Shown: positions 5,796 to 11,693 of the stretch, one piece after another | How positions within the stretch are numbered: position 1 is the first letter of the stretch | Layout of the letters: each line of letters starts with the position of its first letter | Notes under the pieces: model-generated | Databases searched by the model: none | What the model was told of the DNA's origin: nothing | What the model saw: the letters and a program-made list of their open reading frames with translations, nothing else | Program-made: the position numbers and the translations under genes | Source of the DNA: a virus | Reading direction: 5' to 3' (one strand) | Length of the DNA stretch: 23,903 nucleotides | IMG/VR virus record: IMGVR_UViG_3300042868_002539 | Coordinates: 1 to 23,903 of that record

Positions 5796-5824
5796 GAGGG
5801 TCGAAGCCCCTCCAATTGACAGGG
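5788..5824 (+). other. Stem-loop overlapping the next promoter
   Basis: CCCTGT (5788-5793) pairs with ACAGGG (5819-5824) and GAGGG (5796-5800) with CCCTC (5808-5812). It spans the stop of the 84-aa gene and includes the -35 of the following promoter. It has no T-run, so if it slows transcription it is a weak terminator at best. Confidence 0.35.
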
Positions 5825-5844
5825 TTATTGGATCTCTTTATAAT
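5816..5844 (+). promoter_or_regulatory. Perfect consensus sigma70 promoter
   Basis: TTGACA (5816-5821), exactly 17 bases, TATAAT (5839-5844). This is the full consensus with optimal spacing. Transcription should start near 5851, which also shows that an upstream in-frame ATG at 5844 cannot start the following gene. It probably gives strong early expression of the GP88-family gene. Confidence 0.85.
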
Positions 5845-5874
5845 TGAAACCTCAACGGCAATGTTGCCACAACT

Positions 5875-5894
5875 TTCCTAAAGGAAACAAAATG
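5875..5894 (+). promoter_or_regulatory. Hairpin ribosome-site cassette, copy 1
   Basis: TTCCTAAAGGAAACAAAATG: TTCC pairs with GGAA around a TAAA loop, and the AAGGA ribosome site lies in the right arm, 7 bases from the ATG of the GP88-family gene at 5892. Near-identical cassettes precede other early genes. Confidence 0.6.
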
Positions 5895-6608
5895 TTCAAG
5901 TCTAAAGCTCTGCTTTCAGTTAGCTCTGATGCCAAAACTATCAAGGGTGAAACCTTAGGTTTCTTAACTGGAATTCTTTACTTAGCTCCGGCTAACACTA
6001 CCAAGTGGAACACTTGTCCTATGGCAAAGAAGGCTCAATGTGATGTGGCTTGCCTCAACACTGCAGGTCGTGGAGCTTTCAGCTCTGTTCAAACGGCTCG
6101 AATCAATAAAACCGAATGGTTTTTTACTGAGCGAAATACTTTCATGCAACAACTTGTTGTTGATATTACAAAGCTCATCAAGAAGGCTAACAAGCAAGGC
6201 TTAAAGCCTTTGGTTAGACTGAATGGGACTAGCGACATTCGTTGGGAAACCGTAGGTTTTACTGATGTTAGTGGCATTGAATATGTAAACATATTTGCTG
6301 CTTTTCCTAACACTCAATTCTATGACTATACCAAGAGAGGAAACCGCACTGAGTTACCAAGTAACTATGACCTGACATTTTCCTATTCCGGTGTTGAAGG
6401 CTTTCAGCCTTATGTCGAAAATGCTTTGTTAAACAACATGAGAATGGCAGTTGTTTTCCGTAAGGAAAAGGATATCCCAATGACATTTATGGGAATCCCT
6501 GTTGTCTCTGGAGACAACTCTGATGTTCGTCACCTTGATGACAAAGTCATTGTCGGACTGTATGCTAAAGGTAAAGCGAAGCTTGATACTACAGGCTTTG
6601 TTGTTTGA
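5892..6608 (+). CDS. GP88-family (gene product 88) protein
   Basis: 238 aa from the ATG at 5892, chosen because of its ribosome cassette and because the longer frame would start inside the -10 box. Landmarks of the phage GP88 domain are visible: GILYLAPANTTKWNTCPMA (27-45), three Cys at 42, 50 and 54, RLNGTSDIRWE (109-119), FPNTQFYDYTKR (138-149) and LPSNYDLTFSYS (155-166). The family is widespread in phages of actinobacteria and proteobacteria, with no established biochemical activity known to me. The clustered Cys residues might bind a metal or cofactor (inference). A consensus promoter directly upstream and a terminator directly downstream suggest a strongly expressed single-gene unit. Confidence 0.8.
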   Translation: MFKSKALLSVSSDAKTIKGETLGFLTGILYLAPANTTKWNTCPMAKKAQCDVACLNTAGRGAFSSVQTARINKTEWFFTERNTFMQQLVVDITKLIKKANKQGLKPLVRLNGTSDIRWETVGFTDVSGIEYVNIFAAFPNTQFYDYTKRGNRTELPSNYDLTFSYSGVEGFQPYVENALLNNMRMAVVFRKEKDIPMTFMGIPVVSGDNSDVRHLDDKVIVGLYAKGKAKLDTTGFVV

Positions 6609-6619
6609 TGACCTTCCGG

Positions 6620-6638
6620 AAAGCCCTAAGGGGCTTTT
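6620..6638 (+). terminator. Probable rho-independent terminator
   Basis: AAAGCCC (6620-6626), loop TAAG, GGGCTTT (6631-6637) followed by one more T, starting 12 bases after the stop of the GP88-family gene. The stem is a perfect 7 bp; the T-run is short, so termination may be partial. Confidence 0.55.
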
Positions 6639-6885
6639 CAGAGTGCCATTGAGTATTCTCTATAGGGTGAAGCCCTGCTGTGAAGCAAAGCTTCAGTCGA
6701 ATGTTCTTTAAAAATTGATACTAGTGTCGGTGAGGGTGCTTGCTATTAGCAAGGTAAGCGTCATCACTATGGACTAGCCTAGTCTGTACAAGGTGAATGT
6801 ACAGGACATGCTTACATATCATGTTGATAATATGTGTGAGAGACATTTTCCATTGTGGCACTGGGGTCGGTGCTAGACAGTGGGT
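6639..6885 (+). other. Intergenic region before second early block
   Basis: With its flanks this is a stretch of about 345 bases without a convincing gene between 6608 and 6954. It holds several small hairpins, for example TGAAGC-AAA-GCTTCA (6681-6695) and TGTAC...GTACA (6785-6802), and a possible promoter at 6803-6831. No tRNA-like sequence was seen. Confidence 0.4.
6803..6831 (+). promoter_or_regulatory. Possible sigma70 promoter
   Basis: AGGACA (6803-6808), 17-base spacer, GATAAT (6826-6831): 4 of 6 and 5 of 6 matches. Position fits a separate start for the block of small genes after the terminator at 6620-6638. Confidence 0.35.
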
Positions 6886-6933
6886 TTCTGCGAACGTCTT
6901 TGAGAGGACGTTCACAGAAGCAAAGTCGCTTCT
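6886..6933 (+). other. Overlapping hairpins in leader of small-gene block
   Basis: Hairpin A: TTCTG (6886-6890) with CAGAA (6915-6919) and GAACGTC (6892-6898) with GACGTTC (6907-6913). Hairpin B: AGAAGC (6916-6921) with GCTTCT (6928-6933). They share 6916-6919, so both cannot fully form together. The ribosome-site hairpin follows at 6937. The arrangement resembles a leader switch but could be chance. Confidence 0.35.
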
Positions 6934-6936
6934 CTT

Positions 6937-6956
6937 TTCCTAAAGGAAACAAAATG
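6937..6956 (+). promoter_or_regulatory. Hairpin ribosome-site cassette, copy 2
   Basis: The same 20 bases as copy 1 (TTCCTAAAGGAAACAAAATG) occur directly before the 71-aa gene. It decides the start at 6954 over upstream in-frame codons. Confidence 0.6.
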
Positions 6957-7169
6957 GTATTAACTACTCCGGAACAAATCAATGCTTATCGTCTTCGTTG
7001 CTTAAGACAAGGTCTTAAACTGGAGATGAAAGGTATGCGACTCACCTCTAAAGGTAAGACTTGCTATGCAATTTTGAAGGGTATGGGGTATAAAGGCACG
7101 AAGCAACAGGTGTTTGATGCCATCACTATCGACAGTGAAAATGCACTGGCTGAAGCTCACAATTCCTGA
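6954..7169 (+). CDS. 71-aa basic protein of unknown function
   Basis: 71 aa, starting MVLTTPEQINAYRLRCLRQG, then a basic stretch (LEMKGMRLTSKGKTCYAILK) and GYKGTKQQVFDAITIDSEN. Start set by the cassette at 6937. The first half looks helical and positively charged, so a nucleic-acid contact is possible. First gene of a long run of small genes. Not recognised. Confidence 0.65.
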   Translation: MVLTTPEQINAYRLRCLRQGLKLEMKGMRLTSKGKTCYAILKGMGYKGTKQQVFDAITIDSENALAEAHNS

Positions 7170-7183
7170 AAGGAAACAACATG
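7163..7183 (+). promoter_or_regulatory. Hairpin ribosome-site cassette, copy 3
   Basis: TTCCTGAAAGGAAACAACATG (the last three bases are the start codon). Here the loop supplies the TGA stop of the preceding gene, so one short element ends one gene and starts the next. Confidence 0.6.
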
Positions 7184-7429
7184 ACAGATAAAGAAATGCA
7201 AATGTATGGCTGTGACTTCCAAGCTTTCAAAGAAAGCGTGAAGGACAGTCTCACTTACAAGATATCAGGTGGTGTGATGGTACTTGCCGGACTACTGTCC
7301 GATGCACAGGAACTGATGGCAATGGGTGACACTGAGACTGCTAGGAAGTATCTCAACAGAGCTAAAGCTCTGATGTTTGATATGAGATATACAGGGAATC
7401 TGACATTCCTTCCGAAGGAAGGTGAATGA
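7181..7429 (+). CDS. 82-aa protein of unknown function
   Basis: 82 aa, predicted largely helical: DFQAFKESVKDSLTYKISGG, then VLAGLLSDAQELMAMGDTET and RKYLNRAKALMFDMRY. The AGLLSDAQELMAMGDTExARKYLNRAK stretch reads like a helical hairpin repeat. No membrane or catalytic motif. Start preceded by cassette copy 3; the tail ends just before the next small gene. Confidence 0.65.
   Translation: MTDKEMQMYGCDFQAFKESVKDSLTYKISGGVMVLAGLLSDAQELMAMGDTETARKYLNRAKALMFDMRYTGNLTFLPKEGE
7408..7422 (+). promoter_or_regulatory. Variant hairpin ribosome site
   Basis: CCTTCC-GAA-GGAAGG forms a 6-bp hairpin with the ribosome site in its right arm, 8 bases before the ATG at 7431. It is a variant of the recurring cassette. 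Confidence 0.45.
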
Positions 7430-7430
7430 C

Positions 7431-7508
7431 ATGGAATATGTAATAGGTGTGCTCTGCTTTGCAGCATTTGTTGGTGTGAAGTTTTGGTTATTAACCCTGC
7501 TTTCCTGA
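7431..7508 (+). CDS. 25-aa single-span membrane peptide
   Basis: 25 aa: MEYVIGVLCFAAFVGVKFWL then LTLLS. Nearly the entire length is one hydrophobic helix, with a single Glu at the start and one Lys in the middle. It has a good ribosome site and its TGA stop lies inside cassette copy 4, exactly as the stop of the 71-aa gene lies in copy 3; that context is the main support. Function unknown. Confidence 0.5.
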   Translation: MEYVIGVLCFAAFVGVKFWLLTLLS

Positions 7509-7522
7509 AAGGAAACAACATG
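7502..7522 (+). promoter_or_regulatory. Hairpin ribosome-site cassette, copy 4
   Basis: Identical 21 bases to copy 3, again containing the stop of the upstream gene (the 25-aa peptide) and ending in the ATG at 7520. Confidence 0.6.
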
Positions 7523-7690
7523 ACAAGAGAAGAAAAGATATTGGCACTCACCAACTATGAGTTGGTGTTCTTAATTGAATCACCTGAACAGTTGAAGGAT
7601 GTGTCTGAGTTCTTCGCTAAGGGTGGCTTCAATGCATGGACTGATGAGCAATTAGATACATCTATGTATCACAAGTTTGGAGATGATTGA
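7520..7690 (+). CDS. 56-aa acidic protein
   Basis: 56 aa: MTREEKILALTNYELVFLIE, PEQLKDVSEFFAKGGFNAWT, DEQLDTSMYHKFGDD. Acidic and likely a small helical fold. Start set by cassette copy 4. Ends one base before the next start. Not recognised. Confidence 0.6.
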   Translation: MTREEKILALTNYELVFLIESPEQLKDVSEFFAKGGFNAWTDEQLDTSMYHKFGDD

Positions 7691-7691
7691 T

Positions 7692-8096
7692 ATGAGAGTG
7701 TTCGTATACTTCAATCTGCATAAGAAATGCTTCAGCATTAAGGCACTGGAAGGTGACCGAAAGGGTAGGGTTGTGGCTCACAGTACTACTGTGTTGCTTG
7801 AGGGGTGCAAGTTCAAGGTGAGTGAGGCAGGGCGACAGAGGGTGCTTCGAGAGAAGCGTAAGAATGTCCATGCCGGAGTCACTGGCACTTGGATTAATGC
7901 CGACAGGGTTGAGAGTTGCTATGAGTTTCTCAGCATGGTTGGTAGGCAAGTATCTTATAACCCTTATAAGTATTCGAGCTTCATCATCAAAGCCACTGAG
8001 CAATCAGTGGATAAGGCTGATGTTGTTGGTATGAAAGTGTTCGCTGATGCCGAAGGCACTAAGCGTGGTGCAATTTACATGAGGAACTTCTTATGA
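7692..8096 (+). CDS. Conserved phage protein of unknown function (134 aa)
   Basis: 134 aa from the ATG at 7692, placed 9 bases after GGAG; an alternative in-frame ATG at 7677 would lie inside the previous gene. The stretch FKVSEAGRQRVLREKRKNVH (residues about 44-63) followed by AGVTG is a conserved pattern I associate with phage proteins of unknown function, as is the opening MRVFVYFNLHKKCFSIKALE. The protein is basic, and the end (GAIYMRNFL) is beta-like. It could bind nucleic acid. Confidence 0.7.
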   Translation: MRVFVYFNLHKKCFSIKALEGDRKGRVVAHSTTVLLEGCKFKVSEAGRQRVLREKRKNVHAGVTGTWINADRVESCYEFLSMVGRQVSYNPYKYSSFIIKATEQSVDKADVVGMKVFADAEGTKRGAIYMRNFL

Positions 8097-8446
8097 TTCC
8101 CGAGTGGCTTGATGATGACCAACATAAAGAATTTATGTTCAAGTATGCAGTGATGGGGTTGTTATCAGACAACCACCCTGCAGAACTAGCCCGACTCACT
8201 AGGGATAGTGATGAGAGGTGCAAGAAGATTTGCCATGAGATTTATCTCAAAGACTGGGCATTGAATGAGATGAAGGACTGGTATGTGGAACATGTTGATG
8301 ATGATCAGTATGTACTGTTTGCCAAGACTGTGTCTTGTGAATGGATAGATGAGGATGGTGAGTACCGAGTCTTTGACAGAGAGTCAGAGGCACTGGAATA
8401 TTTGTTTAAATATTTGGAGAAATACAATGCGGAAAATCCTTGCTAA
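8093..8446 (+). CDS. 117-aa acidic protein of unknown function
   Basis: 117 aa with strongly acidic character: EWLDDDQHKEF, DSDERCKKICHEIYLKDWAL, YVEHVDDDQYVLFAKTVSCE, then a helix ending DRESEALEYLFKYLEKYN. Starts in an ATGA overlap behind GAGGA. Small acidic early phage proteins often mimic DNA or inhibit host nucleases, but nothing here proves that. Confidence 0.65.
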   Translation: MIPEWLDDDQHKEFMFKYAVMGLLSDNHPAELARLTRDSDERCKKICHEIYLKDWALNEMKDWYVEHVDDDQYVLFAKTVSCEWIDEDGEYRVFDRESEALEYLFKYLEKYNAENPC

Positions 8447-8621
8447 GAAGGGCTACGAAGTGTGGGTTAGATGGGAGAAGGACGCTGAGATATTTGAGAT
8501 GTTCTCAGATTCAGATGCAGTGGGTTACATTGGTTTCGCAGAAACCATAGCAGAGGCTATCAAGATAGGCACTTGGCACATTGAAGAACAACATTCGGAG
8601 GCTACATGGAACGGATCATGA
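8427..8621 (+). CDS. 64-aa protein of unknown function
   Basis: 64 aa: MRKILAKKGYEVWVRWEKDA, EIFEMFSDSDAVGYIGFAET, IAEAIKIGTWHIEEQHSEAT. The beta-strand then helix layout could be a small alpha/beta fold. Start chosen because the frame upstream would lie within the previous gene; the ATG still overlaps it by 20 bases. Confidence 0.55.
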   Translation: MRKILAKKGYEVWVRWEKDAEIFEMFSDSDAVGYIGFAETIAEAIKIGTWHIEEQHSEATWNGS

Positions 8622-8761
8622 AGGCTAGATACAAAGGTATCTGCTGTAAGACAGGGGCAATCATTAATGTCGGTGACATTATTGTTTACGATTCATCCAC
8701 TAGGAAGGCATGGCTGACAGTGGATGAGGACAGGATGGTGGTACATGTTTGCTGTAGGTGA
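8606..8761 (+). CDS. 51-aa cysteine-containing protein
   Basis: 51 aa: MERIMKARYKGICCKTGAII, NVGDIIVYDSSTRKAWLTVD, EDRMVVHVCCR. Cys pairs at 13-14 and 49-50 could jointly bind a metal. The G(I/V)CxxTGxxIxxGDxIxYD pattern is seen in small zinc-binding or SH3-like domains. Preceded by TCGGAGG; overlaps the gene before by 16 bases. Confidence 0.55.
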   Translation: MERIMKARYKGICCKTGAIINVGDIIVYDSSTRKAWLTVDEDRMVVHVCCR

Positions 8762-8762
8762 C

Positions 8763-8924
8763 ATGACTACCTTCCTGATACTGGAGACAGGATGGTCTAG
8801 GTACAAGTATGACATTGACATTGCTAAGGCACTGGGTGACATAGACTTTGAACTAACAGAGGATGAAATCCTCGACTTCTATTACTCAACAATTAACTTT
8901 CCGAGGAACGATTATGGGACTTGA
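8763..8924 (+). CDS. 53-aa acidic protein
   Basis: 53 aa from the ATG at 8763, just after the previous stop and behind AGGTGA; ATGs at 8724 and 8745 lie inside the previous gene. Sequence: TFLILETGWSRYKYDIDIAK, LGDIDFELTEDEILDFYYST. Acidic and without a known motif. Confidence 0.45.
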   Translation: MTTFLILETGWSRYKYDIDIAKALGDIDFELTEDEILDFYYSTINFPRNDYGT

Positions 8925-9294
8925 TATGTATGCATTCAGTGTGGATGTTGAGGTAGCAAGGGGTGGTGTCACTGATGTGGCACTGGGTGACAACGCTGAA
9001 CAGATCAGCTACTGGCGTAAGTTCAATGCTTTGCATGGTTGGATGGAGGATTTGTACCGCCAAAAGGGTGGCTCTAAAGAGAGCTTCAACTGCACTACAG
9101 TGAGGCTCACTGCTAACGATCTTGATCGTTTAGAGATGGACACTGGCAACAACAAGTTGATACCTGTCAATGGTTTCTTCTTTGGTATTCAAGAGATAGA
9201 CTCCGAAGACATCGAAAGCGTAGCAGGTTTTGTTAAGCTTGCGAGGCAAGCCCTTGCTGATGGCAAGGCAGTGTTCTACGATTCATGGTGGTGA
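8914..9294 (+). CDS. Conserved 126-aa protein (MGLDMY family)
   Basis: 126 aa starting MGLDMYAFSVD, chosen for its GAGGA site 9 bases upstream and because homologs I recall start with MGLDMY. Further landmarks: EQISYWRKFNALHGWMEDLY (residues about 29-48), RQKGGSKESFNC, LDRLEMDTGN, GFFFGIQEID and AVFYDSWW at the end. This is a widespread family in phages and bacteria, sometimes labelled phosphoglycerate kinase by error; its activity is not established to my knowledge. The conserved W, H, Y and final WW suggest a binding pocket. Confidence 0.75.
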   Translation: MGLDMYAFSVDVEVARGGVTDVALGDNAEQISYWRKFNALHGWMEDLYRQKGGSKESFNCTTVRLTANDLDRLEMDTGNNKLIPVNGFFFGIQEIDSEDIESVAGFVKLARQALADGKAVFYDSWW

Positions 9295-9295
9295 T

Positions 9296-9493
9296 ATGAG
9301 ATACAGATACAAATTCATTGTGTGCTATCCCAATAGCACTAGCCCTGTTGCTACTTTCAAGACATTGAAAGCAGCGAGAGCACACTCAGACAAGATCGTT
9401 GAAGATCAATTGTTTGAGCATCAATTCTTTGGTAACAAAGTTTACCTACCCTTCATTAAGCGAGAACTAATCCTGAAAGGAAACACACAATGA
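9296..9493 (+). CDS. 65-aa basic protein
   Basis: 65 aa: MRYRYKFIVCYPNSTSPVAT, FKTLKAARAHSDKIVEDQLF, EHQFFGNKVYLPFIKRELIL. Begins two bases after the preceding stop. The alternating hydrophobic opening followed by a helix suggests an alpha/beta fold. It ends within a cassette-like ribosome site. Not recognised. Confidence 0.6.
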   Translation: MRYRYKFIVCYPNSTSPVATFKTLKAARAHSDKIVEDQLFEHQFFGNKVYLPFIKRELILKGNTQ

Positions 9494-9744
9494 ACATGAA
9501 GATCAGTGAGAGGTTTGCCCTCAACCAGTGGCTCTCCGGCTACCCCGACAACTTCTCTTATGCAGACATCTTGTGCAAGCTTGGCTGTGAGGATGTCACA
9601 GTGTGGAAAGTACTTGATGGTTATGTAACACATGAGATTGCTAACATCATTGAAGACACTCGAAAACAATTCGAGAGTAGTGCTAATGACTTATGTCATA
9701 GCATTAAGTTGAGTGATGCTATGGAAGGAACATGTGATGACTAA
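9490..9744 (+). CDS. 84-aa protein of unknown function
   Basis: 84 aa: MNMKISERFALNQWLSGYPD, FSYADILCKLGCEDVTVWKV, YVTHEIANIIEDTRKQFESS. Predicted mainly helical and acidic. TCCTGAAAGGA (9471-9481), a form of the recurring hairpin cassette, precedes the start, which overlaps the previous stop. Not recognised. Confidence 0.65.
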   Translation: MNMKISERFALNQWLSGYPDNFSYADILCKLGCEDVTVWKVLDGYVTHEIANIIEDTRKQFESSANDLCHSIKLSDAMEGTCDD

Positions 9745-9928
9745 GCGATACAAAGTGATTGCTAAGATGACAACATACTTGTATGTTCATGTTGATGCTG
9801 AGTATGCCGTTGATGCTATAGCTATAGCTAAGGACATGGATGGTGGTGATTTCATTCCCTTCAATCAAGGCATTGTGGCTGAAGGTGATTGGAAAATACT
9901 TGATGCACATTTAGAGGTGAACGAATGA
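9737..9928 (+). CDS. 63-aa protein of unknown function
   Basis: 63 aa from the ATG at 9737 (GAAGGA 9 bases upstream). Alternating strands and a helix: KRYKVIAKMTTYLYVHVDAE, YAVDAIAIAKDMDGGDFIPF, AEGDWKILDAHLEVNE. The beta-alpha-beta layout resembles small phage adaptor-like domains with a ferredoxin-like fold, an inference. Overlaps both neighbours. Confidence 0.6.
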   Translation: MTKRYKVIAKMTTYLYVHVDAEYAVDAIAIAKDMDGGDFIPFNQGIVAEGDWKILDAHLEVNE

Positions 9929-10119
9929 GCAAGATAGAATTTACTGCAGACTTTTTTGGTAGGTGTTATGTAGCCACCCTGCCTAACTTCTCCAAGGCTA
10001 TGAAGCCTAAGGATGTAGCATCCACCTTCTACACCCCGAAGACGAAGGGCTACTATGCCTTCATCAAGGGCATGGAAAAGGAACTGGCTAACCCAACAAC
10101 CCTTAAGGAAACAAAATGA
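9925..10119 (+). CDS. 64-aa protein, first copy of a duplicated domain
   Basis: 64 aa. Residues 12-52 align without gaps to residues 56-96 of the next gene product (20 of 41 identical by eye), including VASTFYTPKTKGYYAFIKGM (31-50). The shared core reads A(S/T)TFYTPKxKxxYAFI(K/R)GME. Good GAGGTG site, ATGA overlaps on both sides. The pair looks like a tandem duplication followed by divergence. Function unknown; the aromatic/basic core may bind nucleic acid or protein. Confidence 0.65.
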   Translation: MSKIEFTADFFGRCYVATLPNFSKAMKPKDVASTFYTPKTKGYYAFIKGMEKELANPTTLKETK

Positions 10120-10568
10120 ATCAAGTTATTAAGACAGCCGATGGCTACATGGTGCTGATGGCTAACGAAGACTATGCCTGTGATGCACAGGGTGACAACA
10201 CATGGAACACATTCAATGAAGCAAGGGAAGTTCTTTGCACATTGACAGTGACCAAGCAGGAAGAGACTGCCCGAATCTTTGGGCAACACTATGCTTATGT
10301 CCACCCTAGCTACACTAAGCACTGGGAGCGTAAGGAAATTGCAACCACCTTCTACACTCCGAAGTCTAAGTCTTGGTATGCATTCATTCGGGGCATGGAA
10401 CGACATGAGCAATTCCCTGTCATTGACAAGGGTGCTCCGGCTGACATTCGAGGTGTTCTTAAGAGCCTGACTGAGTCGGCTGACAAGTACATTGAGGATG
10501 GTAAGTGGATAGAGGCACTGTCTAAAGACATTGCCGATGCTAAATATATTATGGAACACAACCTATGA
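10116..10568 (+). CDS. 150-aa protein with second copy of duplicated domain
   Basis: 150 aa. Residues 1-50 are unique (GYMVLMANEDYACDAQGDNT). Residues 56-96 repeat the domain of the upstream 64-aa protein, with EIATTFYTPKSKSWYAFIRG at 74-93. The C-terminal third is helical and acidic (LKSLTESADKYIEDGKWIEA). CCTTAAGG before the start is a shortened hairpin cassette. Not assigned to a family. Confidence 0.7.
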   Translation: MNQVIKTADGYMVLMANEDYACDAQGDNTWNTFNEAREVLCTLTVTKQEETARIFGQHYAYVHPSYTKHWERKEIATTFYTPKSKSWYAFIRGMERHEQFPVIDKGAPADIRGVLKSLTESADKYIEDGKWIEALSKDIADAKYIMEHNL

Positions 10569-10831
10569 CACATGATGATTCGTATGAAAGGATTGACAAG
10601 ATGTGGGCAATCAAAGCGGAGGAGGTGCTACCACCACCATACACCCTGCACTGGGAGTTCAGTAATGGACATGGATGGCAACACTCTTTCGATGAAAGAG
10701 GACAGATGGAAACATACATGACTAATTGTGGACTCAGGTCACATCAAAACATCGTGAAGCTTAGCTTTGTGGTAGGGGCTACTGGTAAGACAGTGGTATT
10801 GGCAGGGACTATCGAGGAGCTAACATCATGA
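10565..10831 (+). CDS. 88-aa protein of unknown function
   Basis: 88 aa: HWEFSNGHGWQHSFDERGQM in the middle and KLSFVVGATGKTVVLAGTIE toward the end, suggesting beta strands with a GHGW loop. Overlaps the previous stop by 4 bases; weak ribosome site, so translation may depend on the gene before. Not recognised. Confidence 0.6.
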   Translation: MTHDDSYERIDKMWAIKAEEVLPPPYTLHWEFSNGHGWQHSFDERGQMETYMTNCGLRSHQNIVKLSFVVGATGKTVVLAGTIEELTS

Positions 10832-11124
10832 CAGAACAGAAGACATTCACCATCACTGTATACACTGATGCAGGGCATGGATGGGGCAAGGTGAAGCGTA
10901 AGGTGTTAGAGAACTTAGGCATTGCCCCTGATGTAAGCAGCTACAGCTACCAGTACAAGGACAATGTCTACCTTGAGGAAGACTGTGACTTGTCGTTGTT
11001 GTTACAACGATTGCACTCAGATAATGTGGCAGTTAAGTTTGTATACAAACACACCGATGGTGACAGCAAGGTTAAGTCTTATGAGAGATATGCATATGTA
11101 CAAGATACAAACCAGACTGCGTGA
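10828..11124 (+). CDS. Conserved 98-aa phage protein (YTDxGHGW family)
   Basis: 98 aa: FTITVYTDAGHGWGKVKRKV (6-25), then SSYSYQYKDNVYLEEDCDLS (37-56) and a basic end with YKHTDGDSKVKSYERYAYV. I recognise this pattern from small hypothetical proteins in phages and prophages of proteobacteria; no function is known to me. Its GHGW motif echoes the GHGW in the gene before. GAGGA ribosome site. Confidence 0.7.
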   Translation: MTEQKTFTITVYTDAGHGWGKVKRKVLENLGIAPDVSSYSYQYKDNVYLEEDCDLSLLLQRLHSDNVAVKFVYKHTDGDSKVKSYERYAYVQDTNQTA

Positions 11125-11293
11125 CAAGTGGTACTGCCTAGAGTTTGATGTGACAGACAGTGGCACATTCAAACCTAGACGCTATATCACATTGAAGGAT
11201 GCATCACTGGCACTGGAACGCTTCCTTGATGGGGTGTTCTTTGCCAACAAAGAACAGATAGACTCTGGAAATTTTCGTATAGTTAAGGATTGA
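11096..11293 (+). CDS. 65-aa protein of unknown function
   Basis: 65 aa from the ATG at 11096, 8 bases after GAGAG; an ATG at 11090 is possible. MYKIQTRLRDKWYCLEFDVT, FKPRRYITLKDASLALERFL, FFANKEQIDSGNFRIVKD. Basic start, then a probable helix. Overlaps the gene before by 29 bases. Confidence 0.5.
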   Translation: MYKIQTRLRDKWYCLEFDVTDSGTFKPRRYITLKDASLALERFLDGVFFANKEQIDSGNFRIVKD

Positions 11294-11294
11294 A

Positions 11295-11462
11295 ATGAAT
11301 ACAAAGATGTTAAAGCATGTTCGCACTCTGTTCAACACCGAAGGTGTAGAGAAGCGTATTAACAGACACAACCAACGGCAGTGGGTGCGAAGCATTAGGC
11401 ACTTAGGTGACAAGTGGTTGTTAGCTACACCAGTAAAACGGAAGGAAGATGTAAATGGATGA
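11295..11462 (+). CDS. 55-aa very basic protein
   Basis: 55 aa: MNTKMLKHVRTLFNTEGVEK, RINRHNQRQWVRSIRHLGDK, WLLATPVKRKEDVNG. Over a quarter of residues are Lys, Arg or His. Starts one base after the previous stop. Likely to bind nucleic acid, by charge only. Confidence 0.5.
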   Translation: MNTKMLKHVRTLFNTEGVEKRINRHNQRQWVRSIRHLGDKWLLATPVKRKEDVNG

Positions 11463-11529
11463 TGAAACTTTATATGGTTGGTTTGCTCTTCTCTTTGCTA
11501 TAGCATTTGTGATTTTAATGCTATGGTAA
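11455..11529 (+). CDS. 24-aa single-span membrane peptide
   Basis: 24 aa: MDDETLYGWFALLFAIAFVI then LMLW. An acidic head and one hydrophobic helix. A strong GGAAGGAAG site lies upstream and it overlaps both neighbours (its TAA is in a TAATG junction), which supports it as a real gene. With the 25-aa peptide at 7431 it is one of two minute membrane peptides in this operon. Confidence 0.45.
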   Translation: MDDETLYGWFALLFAIAFVILMLW

Positions 11530-11693
11530 TGAGCTTCAGCTTAGGCTTTGCTCATGGTCTGCGTAGTCTGCCCCTGTCTAAGGAGTGGGTAGACAAAGAC
11601 TATGTCTTAGGTTATGCCGAAGGGCAGAAAACAAAACGATTGTTTATTGAACAAGAACATGAAAGGTTCTACAGCTATGTTAAGCGAGATTGA
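11529..11693 (+). CDS. 54-aa protein of unknown function
   Basis: 54 aa from the TAATG junction at 11529 (an ATG at 11523 is an alternative). MSFSLGFAHGLRSLPLSKEW, DYVLGYAEGQKTKRLFIEQE. Contains GFxxGL and GYxxGQ, a pattern of short Gly-based helices. Not recognised. Confidence 0.45.
   Translation: MSFSLGFAHGLRSLPLSKEWVDKDYVLGYAEGQKTKRLFIEQEHERFYSYVKRD

Noticed and set aside
5844-5891. Earlier in-frame ATG for the GP88-family gene
   Set aside because: It overlaps the -10 box of the promoter, so it would precede the transcript start; the cassette at 5875 marks the ATG at 5892.
6681-6695. TGAAGC-AAA-GCTTCA as a second terminator
   Set aside because: Perfect 6-bp stem but no T-run after it; kept only as a small hairpin in the intergenic region.
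10053-10559. 168-aa - strand frame
   Set aside because: Lies antisense to the two duplicated-domain genes, whose conservation between copies is at protein level on the + strand.
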